A stretch of 41,779 nt of DNA from T3Sed10-241 sp036796255 (lineage in GTDB: Bacteria; Bacteroidota; Bacteroidia; Flavobacteriales_D; Cryomorphaceae), in the NCBI GenBank assembly GCA_036796255.1, contig DAIRDH010000029.1, forward strand, positions 1 to 41,779. Reading direction: 5' to 3'. Positions within the stretch are counted from its first letter, which is position 1, and every line of letters begins with the position of its first letter. A program made the translations under genes and the position numbers. Positions 23,331 to 32,127 of the stretch are shown in pieces. The notes below the pieces were generated by a model. That model saw nothing but the letters and a program-made list of their open reading frames with translations, did not search any database and was not told the origin of the DNA.

Positions 23331-24020
23331 TTACTTTGGTAGCACCACCCACAGTACCTCTACCCCTGGCGCATGCATATGCCGACTGTCTGCGGCCACG
23401 GGCTTTAGGATGTGCCCGGCTGAATATTTCACCCATCCCTCACGGGTAATGGGTTGTGGCGGTACAATGGCAGGAAACTGCTTGAAATAATCGCGTCCCA
23501 CGTATTCCTCCCATGCGATCGCATACACTTCGAAACCGTTGTCGCTGTAAAAAGGTGCTGTCAAGGGCTTTTCGACTTTAAGGCTGCAAGTACCCGTAAT
23601 CTCAACAGCGAGAATGTGGAGTTGCTTTTCACCGCGCACCGCAAATCGGTGCAACAAGGTATCCCCGCCACCATAAGCATCGCTGCCCACCCAGCCTTCC
23701 GGCAGTGGCACCACGCGCGGTGCTTTGCCAACATCATCGAGCCACACTTCTGCGCCTTCCATGGTGAGGTAGATGATTGGATTGCGGTGCACGTGGTAGG
23801 CGGTGGTATCGCCCGGCTTCGCGCGCACGTTGAGAAAGCGCAGGCAGTCCCATTCGTAGAGTGGCACGTGAAAGGGCTCTTCGTGCACATCGGGGTGTTG
23901 CGCTTGAAGCGGCGCACAGGACAATATGCACGCAATGAGCACTGCAAGCAACTCACAGGGTCGCGCTGGGATTGTGCTTATGGCTGACTTAGATCGGCAA
24001 CTGAATGTCTTTGAGTTCAT
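23331..24020 (-). CDS. secreted cupin-like protein
   Basis: 229-residue protein with an N-terminal signal-like region (hydrophobic LLAVLIACILSCAPLQAQ, cleavage after AQ) and a cupin-type beta-barrel: VRAKPGDTTAYHVHRNPIIY carries the GX5HXH-like metal motif, with His residues in AYHVHRN, and a second element is LLHRFAVRGEKQLHILAVE. No enzyme class can be assigned. It is transcribed toward the toxin-antitoxin pair; its last 74 bp have a second copy beyond that pair. A -7 box lies just four bases before the start codon. Confidence 0.78.
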   Translation of the reverse strand: MNSKTFSCRSKSAISTIPARPCELLAVLIACILSCAPLQAQHPDVHEEPFHVPLYEWDCLRFLNVRAKPGDTTAYHVHRNPIIYLTMEGAEVWLDDVGKAPRVVPLPEGWVGSDAYGGGDTLLHRFAVRGEKQLHILAVEITGTCSLKVEKPLTAPFYSDNGFEVYAIAWEEYVGRDYFKQFPAIVPPQPITREGWVKYSAGHILKPVAADSRHMHAPGVEVLWVVLPK

Positions 24021-24024
24021 TTTA

Positions 24025-24032
24025 CAAACCTA
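24025..24032 (-). promoter_or_regulatory. -7 box abutting cupin-like gene
   Basis: TAGGTTTG on the minus strand, exact match, four bases before the ATG at 24020. No other Met occurs before residue 80, so a leaderless transcript is the simplest reading. Confidence 0.55.
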
Positions 24033-24180
24033 AGTGAATCTTTTCAGACGCTGTTAGGTTGAGTAGACCGAAAGCGTCAATTTCCACAGGGCAAATGCGC
24101 TGCGGAACTATTGGTTTCAATTCGTAACGCTGAACTTCTCATTTAAACGCTCTGCTGGGCTTGAGCCCTGCGGCCAAAAC

Positions 24181-25596
24181 TCAAAAACCCAAATTTCCAT
24201 CTGGATTCAATCCCGTCATCTCCATCGGAATCACCCAAGCGTCAAATTGATCAGCAGTAAGGTAACCGAGATTTACAGCTTCTTCTTTCAAAGTGGTGCC
24301 GTTTTCGTGGGCGGTTTTGGCGATTTTCGCGGCTTTGTCGTAACCGATGTGGGTGTTGAGTGCAGTAACAAGCATCAGCGAATTGTCAAGGTGGCGCTTG
24401 ATAAAGGGCAGGTTGGGCTCAATGCCCTGGGCGCAATGCTCATCGAAGCTGATGCAGGCATCGGCCAGAAGGCTCGCTGATTGCAGCAGGTTGGCAGCCA
24501 TTACTGGCTTAAACACGTTGAGCTGGTAGTGGCCTTGCATGCCACCTACAGATACGGCAGTGTCATTGCCTATTACCTGGGCGCATACCATGGTCATTGC
24601 CTCGCATTGCGTGGGGTTCACCTTGCCGGGCATGATTGAACTTCCTGGCTCATTGGCCGGGATGATGATCTCACCAATTCCGCTGCGCGGGCCCGAAGCC
24701 AGCATGCGGATGTCGTTGGCAATCTTGTTGAGCGATACGGCCAGCTGCTTCAATGCGCCGTGGGTTTCCACTAAAGCGTCGTGGGCGGCGAGGGCCTCAA
24801 ATTTATTTTCAGCCGTCTTGAAAGGATGGCCGGTGAGCTCGGCGATTTTGGCTGCCACGAGGACTGAATATCCCTTTGGAGTGTTGATGCCTGTTCCAAC
24901 AGCCGTGCCGCCAAGTGCGAGTTCGCTGAGGTGCTCCAGCGTATTGCGCAAAGCGCGCAGTGCGTGGTTGAGCTGGGCCACGTAAGCCGAAAATTCCTGT
25001 CCGAGGGTAAGCGGCGTGGCATCCATCAGGTGGGTGCGGCCTATTTTCACCACGTCGAGGTAAGCATTGCACTTCGCCTGAAAAGTATTCTTCAATTGCT
25101 CTACCGCAGGAATGGTGTGCTCTACCACCTTTTTGTAAATAGCAATGTGCATCCCTGTAGGGAAAGTATCGTTGCTCGACTGGCTCTTGTTCACGTCATC
25201 ATTCGGGTGGATGAAGCGCTCACCCTCTCCGAGCTTCCCGCCTTTAATCACGTGTGCACGGTTGGCAATCACCTCATTGGCATTCATATTGCTCTGTGTA
25301 CCAGAACCAGTTTGCCAGATTACCAAAGGAAACTGATCGTCGTGCTTGCCGTCGAGAATCTCATCGCATACTTGTCCGATGAGCTTCATTTTATCCTCGG
25401 GCAGTACACCGAGTTCATGGTTGGCTTGTGCCGCAGCCTTCTTGAGGGTTGCAAAGCCGTAAATAATTTCAAGCGGCATGCTGGCTGCAGGGCCGATTTT
25501 AAAATTGCCTCTTGAGCGCTCAGTCTGCGCTCCCCAATACTTATCGGCGGGTACTTTAACCTCGCCCATGGTGTCCTTTTCTATGCGGTATTCCAT
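24181..25596 (-). CDS. fumC: fumarate hydratase, class II
   Basis: 471-residue iron-independent fumarase of the TCA cycle, converting fumarate to L-malate as a homotetramer. Signature GSSIMPGKVNPTQCEA begins at residue 318; other family blocks are WQTGSGTQSNMNANEVI, SQSSNDTFPTGMH and the catalytic GRTHLMDATP (His189). Full length. The start codon overlaps the arsC stop by one base, making it the last gene of prfB-arsC-fumC. Confidence 0.97.
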   Translation of the reverse strand: MEYRIEKDTMGEVKVPADKYWGAQTERSRGNFKIGPAASMPLEIIYGFATLKKAAAQANHELGVLPEDKMKLIGQVCDEILDGKHDDQFPLVIWQTGSGTQSNMNANEVIANRAHVIKGGKLGEGERFIHPNDDVNKSQSSNDTFPTGMHIAIYKKVVEHTIPAVEQLKNTFQAKCNAYLDVVKIGRTHLMDATPLTLGQEFSAYVAQLNHALRALRNTLEHLSELALGGTAVGTGINTPKGYSVLVAAKIAELTGHPFKTAENKFEALAAHDALVETHGALKQLAVSLNKIANDIRMLASGPRSGIGEIIIPANEPGSSIMPGKVNPTQCEAMTMVCAQVIGNDTAVSVGGMQGHYQLNVFKPVMAANLLQSASLLADACISFDEHCAQGIEPNLPFIKRHLDNSLMLVTALNTHIGYDKAAKIAKTAHENGTTLKEEAVNLGYLTADQFDAWVIPMEMTGLNPDGNLGF

Positions 25597-25952
25597 TACT
25601 TGATGAGTTTTAATACATTTTCAGGTGGCCGGCCTATTACGCCGGTTGCGCCCTTAAGCACTATAGGGCGCTGCAGGAGTTTAGGCTCTTCCGAGAGTAT
25701 ACGCAGCCATTCGTCTTCGTTAAAATTGCTCGCCTTGTACTTTTGCTTGTAGAGCGCCTCTTCGGTGCGCACAAGGTCTTTTACCGGAAGGTGCAGCTTG
25801 GCCAGGACCAGCCGAAGATCTTTTGGGGTAGGCGGTGTGTCAAGGTAGCGAATCACCTCTGGATCAATGCCATTTTCCTGCAAAAGGGCCAGCGTTTCCC
25901 GGCTTTTGCGGCAACGCGGATTGTGGTAAATAGTGTACTCAGGCTGCCCCAT
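25596..25952 (-). CDS. arsC: ArsC-family (glutaredoxin-dependent) arsenate reductase-like protein
   Basis: 118-residue thioredoxin-fold protein. NPRCRKSRE carries Cys14 at the active site; Arg62, Arg95 and Arg108 correspond to the three arginines that hold arsenate in E. coli ArsC (Arg60, Arg94, Arg107). No arsB, arsR or other resistance gene is nearby, so it may be a housekeeping YfgD-like reductase rather than a resistance enzyme. It overlaps prfB and fumC by one base on each side (TAATG twice). Confidence 0.88.
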   Translation of the reverse strand: MGQPEYTIYHNPRCRKSRETLALLQENGIDPEVIRYLDTPPTPKDLRLVLAKLHLPVKDLVRTEEALYKQKYKASNFNEDEWLRILSEEPKLLQRPIVLKGATGVIGRPPENVLKLIK

Positions 25953-27053
25953 TACGCTTTTGTTTTGGCTTTGCCGTATTCCATAAGGAAAGCTTTTAGG
26001 AAGCCATCGATCTCGCCATTTAGCACATCATCTACCGCACTGGTTTCATGGCCGGTGCGCACATCCTTCACGAGCTGATAAGGCTGCAATACATAGTTGC
26101 GGATCTGCGAACCCCACTCTATCTTCATCTTGCCGGCTTCGATCTCATCGCGGGCTTCGAGGCGCTTTTTCATCTCAGCTTCATAGAGTTGAGAGCGCAG
26201 CAATTGCATGGCTTTCTCCTTGTTTTGAAGCTGTGAGCGCGTTTCGGTATTGTCGATAATGATACCCGATGGTTTGTGCTTGAGGCGCACACCAGTTTCT
26301 ACCTTGTTCACGTTTTGGCCACCTGCCCCGCCTGAGCGGAAGGTGTCCCAGGTGATGTCGGCGGGGTTGATGTGGATATCGATGGTATCGTCTACCAAGG
26401 GGTACACGTATACCGAAACGAAAGAGGTATGCCGCTTGGCATTGCTGTCGAAAGGGCTGATGCGCACCAATCGGTGCACGCCGTTCTCGCCTTTGAGGTA
26501 GCCAAATGCAAACTCGCCTTCAAACTCGAAAGTCACCGACTTGATGCCGGCCACATCGCCCTCTTGCAGGTCCAGTTCTTTGACCTTCATGCCGTTCTTC
26601 TGGCCCCACATCATGTACATGCGCATGAGCATCGAGGCCCAATCGCAGCTTTCGGTACCACCCGCGCCGGCAGTAATCTGCATCACGGCGCTCATGGTGT
26701 CCTCTTCGCCCGAGAGCATGTTCTTAAATTCCAGCTCCTCAAGTGTCTCGAGCGCCTTGGCATATTGGGATTCAACTTCAGCGGCCTCGGCCTCTCCTTC
26801 TTTATAGAAATCGTAGAGCACCTTGAGGTCTTCCGACGCAGTTTCTACTTCGTCAAAGGCGTCGGTCCAAATTTTCTTGTTGCGGATCTGCTTCATCACA
26901 GCCTCAGCCTTTTTGGGGTTATCCCAAAAGCTCGGATCCATGGTATGCTTCTCGTCTTCCGCTATTTCTATTCTTTTGCCGGGTATGTCAAAGATACCCC
27001 CTTAACGCTTCCAGGCGCCCAGCAATGTTGTTGATCTGCTCGGTGTTTATCAT
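25952..27053 (-). CDS. prfB: peptide chain release factor 2, with programmed +1 frameshift
   Basis: 366-residue RF2, terminating at UGA and UAA. The coding sequence is in two frames: ATG 27053 opens a 21-codon frame (MINTEQINNIAGRLEALRGY, then Leu) ending in TGA at 26988-26990. The site reads AGGGGGTATCTTTGAC, the classical Shine-Dalgarno-like AGGGGG followed by the CUU slippery codon and UGA C. After a +1 shift it continues DIPGKRIEIAEDEKHT and then MDPSFWDN (second frame ATG 26941). RF2 features are SPF (199-201) and GGQ (244-246). Low RF2 lets the ribosome shift at UGA, so the protein controls its own level. Annotating only from 26941 would miss 37 residues. Confidence 0.95.
26984..27004 (-). 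promoter_or_regulatory. prfB +1 recoding site
   Basis: Shine-Dalgarno-like AGGGGG, then TAT CTT TGA C on the minus strand. The in-frame TGA is at 26988-26990. Confidence 0.95.
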
Positions 27054-27058
27054 GGCCG

Positions 27059-27066
27059 CAAAAGTA
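27059..27066 (-). promoter_or_regulatory. -7 box for prfB operon
   Basis: TACTTTTG on the minus strand, exact TAnnTTTG match, five bases before the prfB ATG at 27053. A transcript from here would be leaderless. Confidence 0.6.
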
Positions 27067-27142
27067 GTACAATTGCAAGAATGCGGGGGGTTAAAAGGTT
27101 TTAAAACGTGGAGTTGGCATTTTAACCTATATCTTTGCTATC

Positions 27143-27616
27143 CTAAACGGGCAGTTTATCGAGTACCTTTCTTGCTTCCGCAAAATCGTAGCCTTTGGAG
27201 ACTGCGTAGCGCATCAGCTTGGCCTTAAGTTTATAGGGGTCGCTTTCGCGAATCAAGGCCCGCTTTTTCAGCAAAAGTTCAAACAGCACATCGCTGTGGT
27301 CTTGCTCCTCAAAAGTTTCGCGGGCGGCGCGCATGCTGTAATCGGATATGCCTTTTTGCCGCAAGGCGACTTCAATCTTATTCCATCCCCACTTCTTGAT
27401 GCGAAATTTGCCTTGGGCAAAAGCCCTGGCGTAGCGCTCCTCGTTGAGGTAATTGCCTGAAATGAGCTCGGCGATGATGCCTTCCACCTCATCACCATAT
27501 ACACCCCAGCTGTAGAGTTTGCGGCGCACATCGCTGTGGGCGCGCTCCTGCACGGCGCACCATTTGCGCAAGCGGTCCAGCGTTTCAATGGGCGGGTATT
27601 TGCGCGGCTCGGCCAT
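27143..27616 (-). CDS. recX: RecX family regulator
   Basis: 157-residue RecX-like protein built from three-helix repeats, which in studied bacteria binds and restrains RecA filaments. Recognisable segments are RAHSDVRRKLYSWGV, ISGNYLNEERYARAFAQGKF, and KKWGWNKIEVALRQKGIS. Its ATG overlaps the RDD gene stop by one base (TGATG), so it is translationally coupled to a membrane protein rather than to recA, which is not in the window. Confidence 0.88.
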   Translation of the reverse strand: MAEPRKYPPIETLDRLRKWCAVQERAHSDVRRKLYSWGVYGDEVEGIIAELISGNYLNEERYARAFAQGKFRIKKWGWNKIEVALRQKGISDYSMRAARETFEEQDHSDVLFELLLKKRALIRESDPYKLKAKLMRYAVSKGYDFAEARKVLDKLPV

Positions 27617-28329
27617 CAGCTGCGGGTTACCACGATGTAATCTTTGATGATGGTTTTGAGAAAATCGACCTTGTTTTCAGGCAGCTGGGTAAGGCCAAGT
27701 ACTTCGCCACACTTCTCGGCGGTGCGCTGAAGCAATGAGCGGTGTGCGGCATTGTGGAAGCGCTCGAAGCGGTCCAGTACATTTTTGACCGTGAGCATGT
27801 CTTCCTCCTTGAAGCGATACACCTCGGCGTATATGGGCTGGTACTTGCTGCGGTCGGCGATGCGGAGTATGTCATTGAGCCCGAGCTCCATTTCGCCTTT
27901 GAGGCTCACCACCATGGTATTGCTCAGAATGCCACCCAGGCGCTGACCCCGCGTGGTGGTGCTGATGAAGATAATGCCTACCGAACCTATGGAAAACCAG
28001 ATGTCGACCATGCGAAACACCCAGCGAATCAATATGTCGATTATGCCAGGTGCCTTTCCGTAAATGTTGACCACCCGCGTACCTGCCAGCTTCTTGCCCA
28101 GGGTTTGACCTCCCATCAACATTTCCGACACCGGGGTGTAGAAAAAGAAGACCACAGCAACAAAATAGACAAAATTGGAGTTGAGAGATGCAAGGATAAT
28201 CAGCAGAATAAAAATGGCAACACCCATAACCACGAGGTCAACAAATAAGCCGATCATGCGCTGCCCTATGGAGGCCATGGGAAAATCGATGGCGACGTTC
28301 TGGGCGGTACGGATGTTTACTTTTCTCAT
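27616..28329 (-). CDS. RDD-family membrane protein
   Basis: 237-residue protein with an RDD domain: the N-terminal FPMASIGQRMIGLFVDLVVM (Arg and Asp in the typical places), TM helices at about 20-45 and 50-70, the GGQTLGKKLAGTRVV motif, and a third hydrophobic segment around 105-125. The C-terminal 100 residues are soluble. The start is ATG 28329 (MRKVNIRTAQNV); an upstream extension would run into the divergent SpoIIM gene. It belongs functionally with the divergent SpoIIM-DUF4129-DUF4350-MoxR-DUF58 run, a grouping common in Bacteroidota. Confidence 0.85.
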   Translation of the reverse strand: MRKVNIRTAQNVAIDFPMASIGQRMIGLFVDLVVMGVAIFILLIILASLNSNFVYFVAVVFFFYTPVSEMLMGGQTLGKKLAGTRVVNIYGKAPGIIDILIRWVFRMVDIWFSIGSVGIIFISTTTRGQRLGGILSNTMVVSLKGEMELGLNDILRIADRSKYQPIYAEVYRFKEEDMLTVKNVLDRFERFHNAAHRSLLQRTAEKCGEVLGLTQLPENKVDFLKTIIKDYIVVTRS

Positions 28330-28332
28330 CTT

Positions 28333-28354
28333 CGCACAAATTTCGCACAAATTT
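28333..28354. repeat. perfect 11-bp tandem repeat in divergent promoter region
   Basis: CGCACAAATTT occurs twice back to back in the 55-bp region between the RDD and SpoIIM genes. It could be a two-site operator. A near match to the -7 box for SpoIIM, TACCTTTA, follows at 28359-28366. Confidence 0.5.
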
Positions 28355-28384
28355 TGGATACCTTTATCGACTTGACGTGTCGCT

Positions 28385-30232
28385 ATGCGCGAAAGGCAAT
28401 TTGTAGAACAAAATAAGGAAAAATGGGAGCGCTTCGAGGCCTTTGCCGAAGGCCGCGCCAAGCCAGGACCTGAGGAACTCAGCGAGCTCTACACGCGCAT
28501 CACCGACGACCTCTCCTATGCCCGCACCTACTACGGGAGGCGCAGCATACGGGTGTACCTCAACAACCTCGCCCAAAAAGTTTACCTCAACCTGCACAAG
28601 CAGCGCAGTGATACTGGCCATCCATTTGTAAGTTTCTGGACAAGTGATCTTCCGCTTGCACTGTACCGCGCCAGGAAGGAACTGAACATATCCCTGCTCT
28701 TTTTCATCCTGAGCATGGCTATTGGAATTGTCTCGAGCAGCCACGACCCTGACTTTCCTGCAGTGATTTTGGGTGAGGAATACATCAGCATGACCGAAGA
28801 GAACATTCGGCAAGGCGAGCCCATGGGCGTGTACAAGAAGAGCAGCGAAATGGACATGTTTCTCGCCATAACGCTCAACAACCTGCTGGTGGCTTTTCGC
28901 ACCTTTGTGCTCGGCGCTTTCTTTGGGGTTGGCACCCTGATCATTATGCTTTACAACGGCATCATGGTGGGCACATTCCAATACTTTTTCATTGAGCGCG
29001 ACCTGTTTACAGAGAGCTTTCTGACCATATGGATGCACGGCGCCCTGGAAATTTCAGCCATTGTAATCGCCGGCGGTGCGGGCCTCACGCTGGGCAGGGG
29101 CTTGCTCTACCCGGGCACCTTGCCTCGATTGCAGTCTTTTCAGATTGCCGCAAGGCGATCTTTGAAAATCATGCTGGGCCTCGTGCCGGTATTTTTGGCT
29201 GCGGCATTTATCGAGGGCTTCTTTACGCGTATCACGGAGTTGCATGACGTGTTGCGCGGAGGCTTTATCGCAGCGTGTTTTGCCTTCGTGGGCCTGTACT
29301 TTTGGTGGTATCCACGCGTACTTTACGGCAATACCGAAGCCGATACCATCAGGAAGGAAGAGTTGATCACCCCATTGGGCACCAGCTTGCACCTCCCAAC
29401 TATTCGCTCGGCGCGCGAGGTTTTCACCACGAGTTTTGTACTTTTTCGCATTCATTTTGGGAGCATTCTAGCCGTAGCATTTGGCCTTGCGTTGCTATAC
29501 GCCCTTGTCTTTAAGTTTATTTACGGAAGTGAAGGCATTGAAAATATAGACTATACACGCCTGGCCACCTTCAACCTGAAGCAATTTCATGACTACGGCA
29601 CTTTTTACTGGAATTTCTTCCTCAATACCTTTATGATCACGGCGGTGTGCTGGATGAGCTTTTATGCTTTCCGCAAAAAGTTCAAGGAATCAATCAATGG
29701 AGGATTCAAAATCGGACTGCCCTTGCTCTTTAAAATCATGGTAATTGTGGTGATTTTTGAACTCTTTATCCTTTCCGGAAATGCCCTTGTTGCCACGCTC
29801 GGTATTTTATTCATTCCTTACCTCTTGCTCTTTATGGTGGTTTCGGCTGCTGAAAACCTGAACCTTGCAGCTGCCTTCAGCCGCATGCTTTACCTGCTCA
29901 ACGGCACGCGGAGGTATCCTTTTGTGAGCTTTCTAATGCTCGCGCTGATATCAGTGATGATGCTCTTCCTGATCGATTCGCCCTTTACATGGTTTTATGT
30001 GGATGTATTGCAGTGGAATGTGGATGCCGATGAGGCGACCAAGGTTGAACTGGCCCTGCTCTTCCTGCTGTTTATCAATCAGCTCGGGCTGGCCGTGGTG
30101 CTTCCGCTGAGCATTTATGGACAGCTGCTCGAGTATTACGGCGCCCGTGAAGCCCGCGATGCCAACGAGCTGAGCAGCTCGGTTGATCAAATTGGTGTAA
30201 ACAGAAGTGCCTATGGCCTGGAACGCGAGTAG
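28385..30232 (+). CDS. SpoIIM-domain membrane protein with extra C-terminal membrane region
   Basis: 615-residue multi-spanning protein. The first 330 residues are a stage II sporulation protein M-like domain (REKWERFE-type N-terminus, FFGVGTLIIMLYNGIMVGTF, HGALEISAIVIAGGAGLTLG). The rest (about 355-590) adds about six more TM helices that I do not recognise. No sporulation is implied: this family is common in non-sporulating bacteria in operons with RDD, MoxR and DUF58. It overlaps the DUF4129-like gene by 20 nt. The size is roughly twice that of the single SpoIIM domain. Confidence 0.85.
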   Translation: MRERQFVEQNKEKWERFEAFAEGRAKPGPEELSELYTRITDDLSYARTYYGRRSIRVYLNNLAQKVYLNLHKQRSDTGHPFVSFWTSDLPLALYRARKELNISLLFFILSMAIGIVSSSHDPDFPAVILGEEYISMTEENIRQGEPMGVYKKSSEMDMFLAITLNNLLVAFRTFVLGAFFGVGTLIIMLYNGIMVGTFQYFFIERDLFTESFLTIWMHGALEISAIVIAGGAGLTLGRGLLYPGTLPRLQSFQIAARRSLKIMLGLVPVFLAAAFIEGFFTRITELHDVLRGGFIAACFAFVGLYFWWYPRVLYGNTEADTIRKEELITPLGTSLHLPTIRSAREVFTTSFVLFRIHFGSILAVAFGLALLYALVFKFIYGSEGIENIDYTRLATFNLKQFHDYGTFYWNFFLNTFMITAVCWMSFYAFRKKFKESINGGFKIGLPLLFKIMVIVVIFELFILSGNALVATLGILFIPYLLLFMVVSAAENLNLAAAFSRMLYLLNGTRRYPFVSFLMLALISVMMLFLIDSPFTWFYVDVLQWNVDADEATKVELALLFLLFINQLGLAVVLPLSIYGQLLEYYGAREARDANELSSSVDQIGVNRSAYGLERE

Positions 30233-30899
30233 CCGCATTTACATAAAGTCTCTACAGCTGGCATGTACGCTTTTCGGAGCTGCTACCTCGGCGGCCACCT
30301 GGATGTCTGATGGCGGATTTGACCGGGATAAATGGGAAGACCTGCGCAAAGGCATCGACTACCTGGAAGACAGGCAAGAAATTGCAGAAGCCGCTGAATC
30401 TTCCAATCCGTTTGTGTGGGCCATCCTGCTGGAATTGCTTCGTTATGCGGGCATATTGCTCTTGGTCGTCGGCCTGGTTGTGGTGGTGCTGAAGCTGCTC
30501 GGGGTGGTGAATTTCAAAAAAGCGAAAAAACAAGCGCCGGAAGCCAGTCCATCTGGCGATGCAGCGCCCACAGCCCATTCATCGCTGGAAGCCCTGCGCG
30601 TAGCGCTCGAAGAGGCCAGGCAGCGCGGCGACTACCGCGAGGCCATTCGCCTGCTTTATCAGCTGAGCCTGCGCTACCTTGCACTGGGAGGAAAGGTAAA
30701 TGTGCTCCCTGAAAAAACCAACTGGGATTATGTAGACGAGATTTCTGAGCGCTCCACTGCCGAGGATTTTGCAAAACTCACCATGGTTTTTGAGCACATG
30801 TGGTTTGGAAAAGGCGAGGCATCCGCCGAGCGCTATGCGGCCTATGCTCCCCTGTTTGACCGTTTCATTTCAAAAAATGAACATGCAAAACAGGTCTAA
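30213..30899 (+). CDS. DUF4129-like membrane protein
   Basis: 228-residue protein with a signal/anchor-like N-terminus, a central TM helix (about 70-92, LLRYAGILLLVVGLVVVVLK) and a cytoplasmic C-terminal helical domain: ARQRGDYREAIRLLYQLSLR and FEHMWFGKGEASAERY are typical of DUF4129 proteins that sit beside MoxR operons. Its start (ATG 30213) lies inside the SpoIIM gene end; its stop lies inside the start of the next gene. No enzymatic motif. Confidence 0.72.
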   Translation: MAWNASSRIYIKSLQLACTLFGAATSAATWMSDGGFDRDKWEDLRKGIDYLEDRQEIAEAAESSNPFVWAILLELLRYAGILLLVVGLVVVVLKLLGVVNFKKAKKQAPEASPSGDAAPTAHSSLEALRVALEEARQRGDYREAIRLLYQLSLRYLALGGKVNVLPEKTNWDYVDEISERSTAEDFAKLTMVFEHMWFGKGEASAERYAAYAPLFDRFISKNEHAKQV

Positions 30900-32127
30900 G
30901 CTTTTGATCATATTTGGCGCCATTGGGCTGATCGCATTGCTGCTGTATGCATTGATATGGTCGCAACCCAAGGCCTACAATTGGAATGAAACCTACGCCA
31001 ATGAGGGCAAGCAGCCTTATGACATGGGGATATTGACAGGATTGCTCGACGGCTTTTTTTCCGGAAAGGAGCTGCACAGCATTGCCAACCTGCAGTACGA
31101 TACGAGCTATGTAGCGGCCGAGGGCAGCAACCTCATTTACATTGACGGTCGTGTGTATATCGACTCAGCTGATGCGGATAAACTCATGGCATTTGCTGCA
31201 AAAGGCAATACCGTTTTCGTAAGTGCAAGCAATGCCCACAGCCTGCTGGACAGGATATGCCGGGAGTGTGGCACGCCGCCTAAAGGCAAATGGATTGACA
31301 AGCGCAAAGCCAAGCGGCTGAAGCCTTACACGACATCCAACCCGAGGCAAGACACACTCGCGATTCACTATCAGGTAGCCGATGAACTGGTGCGCTACCC
31401 CTGGCCCTATTTTGATGTGGACCATTGCGATGTACTCAATTTCAAGAAAGTCGGTGGATTTGAAGCCATTCAGAATGATTACACCAACTTCCTGGAAGCC
31501 AAGGTGGGCGAAGGCAGGGTGATGCTACATTGTACACCATTGATTTTTACGAATTACCACATGATCAAGCCGGAAGTACTTGAGCACGCAGAGCAGGTTT
31601 TGGCCCATTTGCCGGAAGGCGACATCTACCTGGTTGATCCACAGTTTGACTTCCCCACTTCGCCCAACCGGCCGCTGATCACAGAGAGCCCTCTGCGGTT
31701 TATACTCGGCAATGATGCCCTGCGCTGGGCGTGGTACCTCATCCTTGCACTCAGCCTGCTCTACGTGCTAAGCACCATGCGGCGCAAGCAGAAATCGCTA
31801 CAGGTGATCACCCGTCCGGAAAATGAAACGCTGAAGTTTGTGGATGTGATGTCGCGCTTTTTTCAAAAAGAAGGCAAGCACAAGGATGTGGTATCTTTGC
31901 AGCTAAAGCTATTGCTGAACCACTTGCGCAGGCGCTACCGGATTGCGCATCACGTGCCGGATGAAGCCTTTTACCGCGAAGCTGCAGTGAAGCTGAATAT
32001 GGAGCAAATGCAGGTGACCAACTTTTTCAAAGACCTGAACCGCGCAGCCAACAACAGCACCCTGACCGACAAGGAATTTATCGCAATTGACAAGAAAATA
32101 ACTGAATTTTACGCCAAATGTCCATAG
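30877..32127 (+). CDS. DUF4350-domain membrane protein
   Basis: 416-residue protein with an N-terminal TM anchor (LLIIFGAIGLIALLLYALIW), a predicted periplasmic domain like a glutamine-amidotransferase-type fold (YDMGILTGLLDG; GNTVFVSASNAHSLLD; GRVMLHCTPLIFTNY), a second TM helix (WYLILALSLLYVLSTM) and a cytoplasmic C-terminal helical domain. This fits DUF4350 proteins of MoxR operons. The start is ATG 30877 (MNMQNRSK), overlapping the previous gene by 23 nt; it overlaps MoxR by 10 nt. ATG 30883 is an alternative. Confidence 0.75.
   Translation: MNMQNRSKLLIIFGAIGLIALLLYALIWSQPKAYNWNETYANEGKQPYDMGILTGLLDGFFSGKELHSIANLQYDTSYVAAEGSNLIYIDGRVYIDSADADKLMAFAAKGNTVFVSASNAHSLLDRICRECGTPPKGKWIDKRKAKRLKPYTTSNPRQDTLAIHYQVADELVRYPWPYFDVDHCDVLNFKKVGGFEAIQNDYTNFLEAKVGEGRVMLHCTPLIFTNYHMIKPEVLEHAEQVLAHLPEGDIYLVDPQFDFPTSPNRPLITESPLRFILGNDALRWAWYLILALSLLYVLSTMRRKQKSLQVITRPENETLKFVDVMSRFFQKEGKHKDVVSLQLKLLLNHLRRRYRIAHHVPDEAFYREAAVKLNMEQMQVTNFFKDLNRAANNSTLTDKEFIAIDKKITEFYAKCP

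Noticed and set aside
24121..24180. GGGCTTGAGCCC palindrome after fumC as terminator
   Set aside because: The stem is only 5 bp with a mismatch and has no T-run, so it is too weak to annotate.
28385..30232. Sporulation gene
   Set aside because: The SpoIIM domain is also widespread in non-sporulating bacteria, and no other sporulation gene is in the window.
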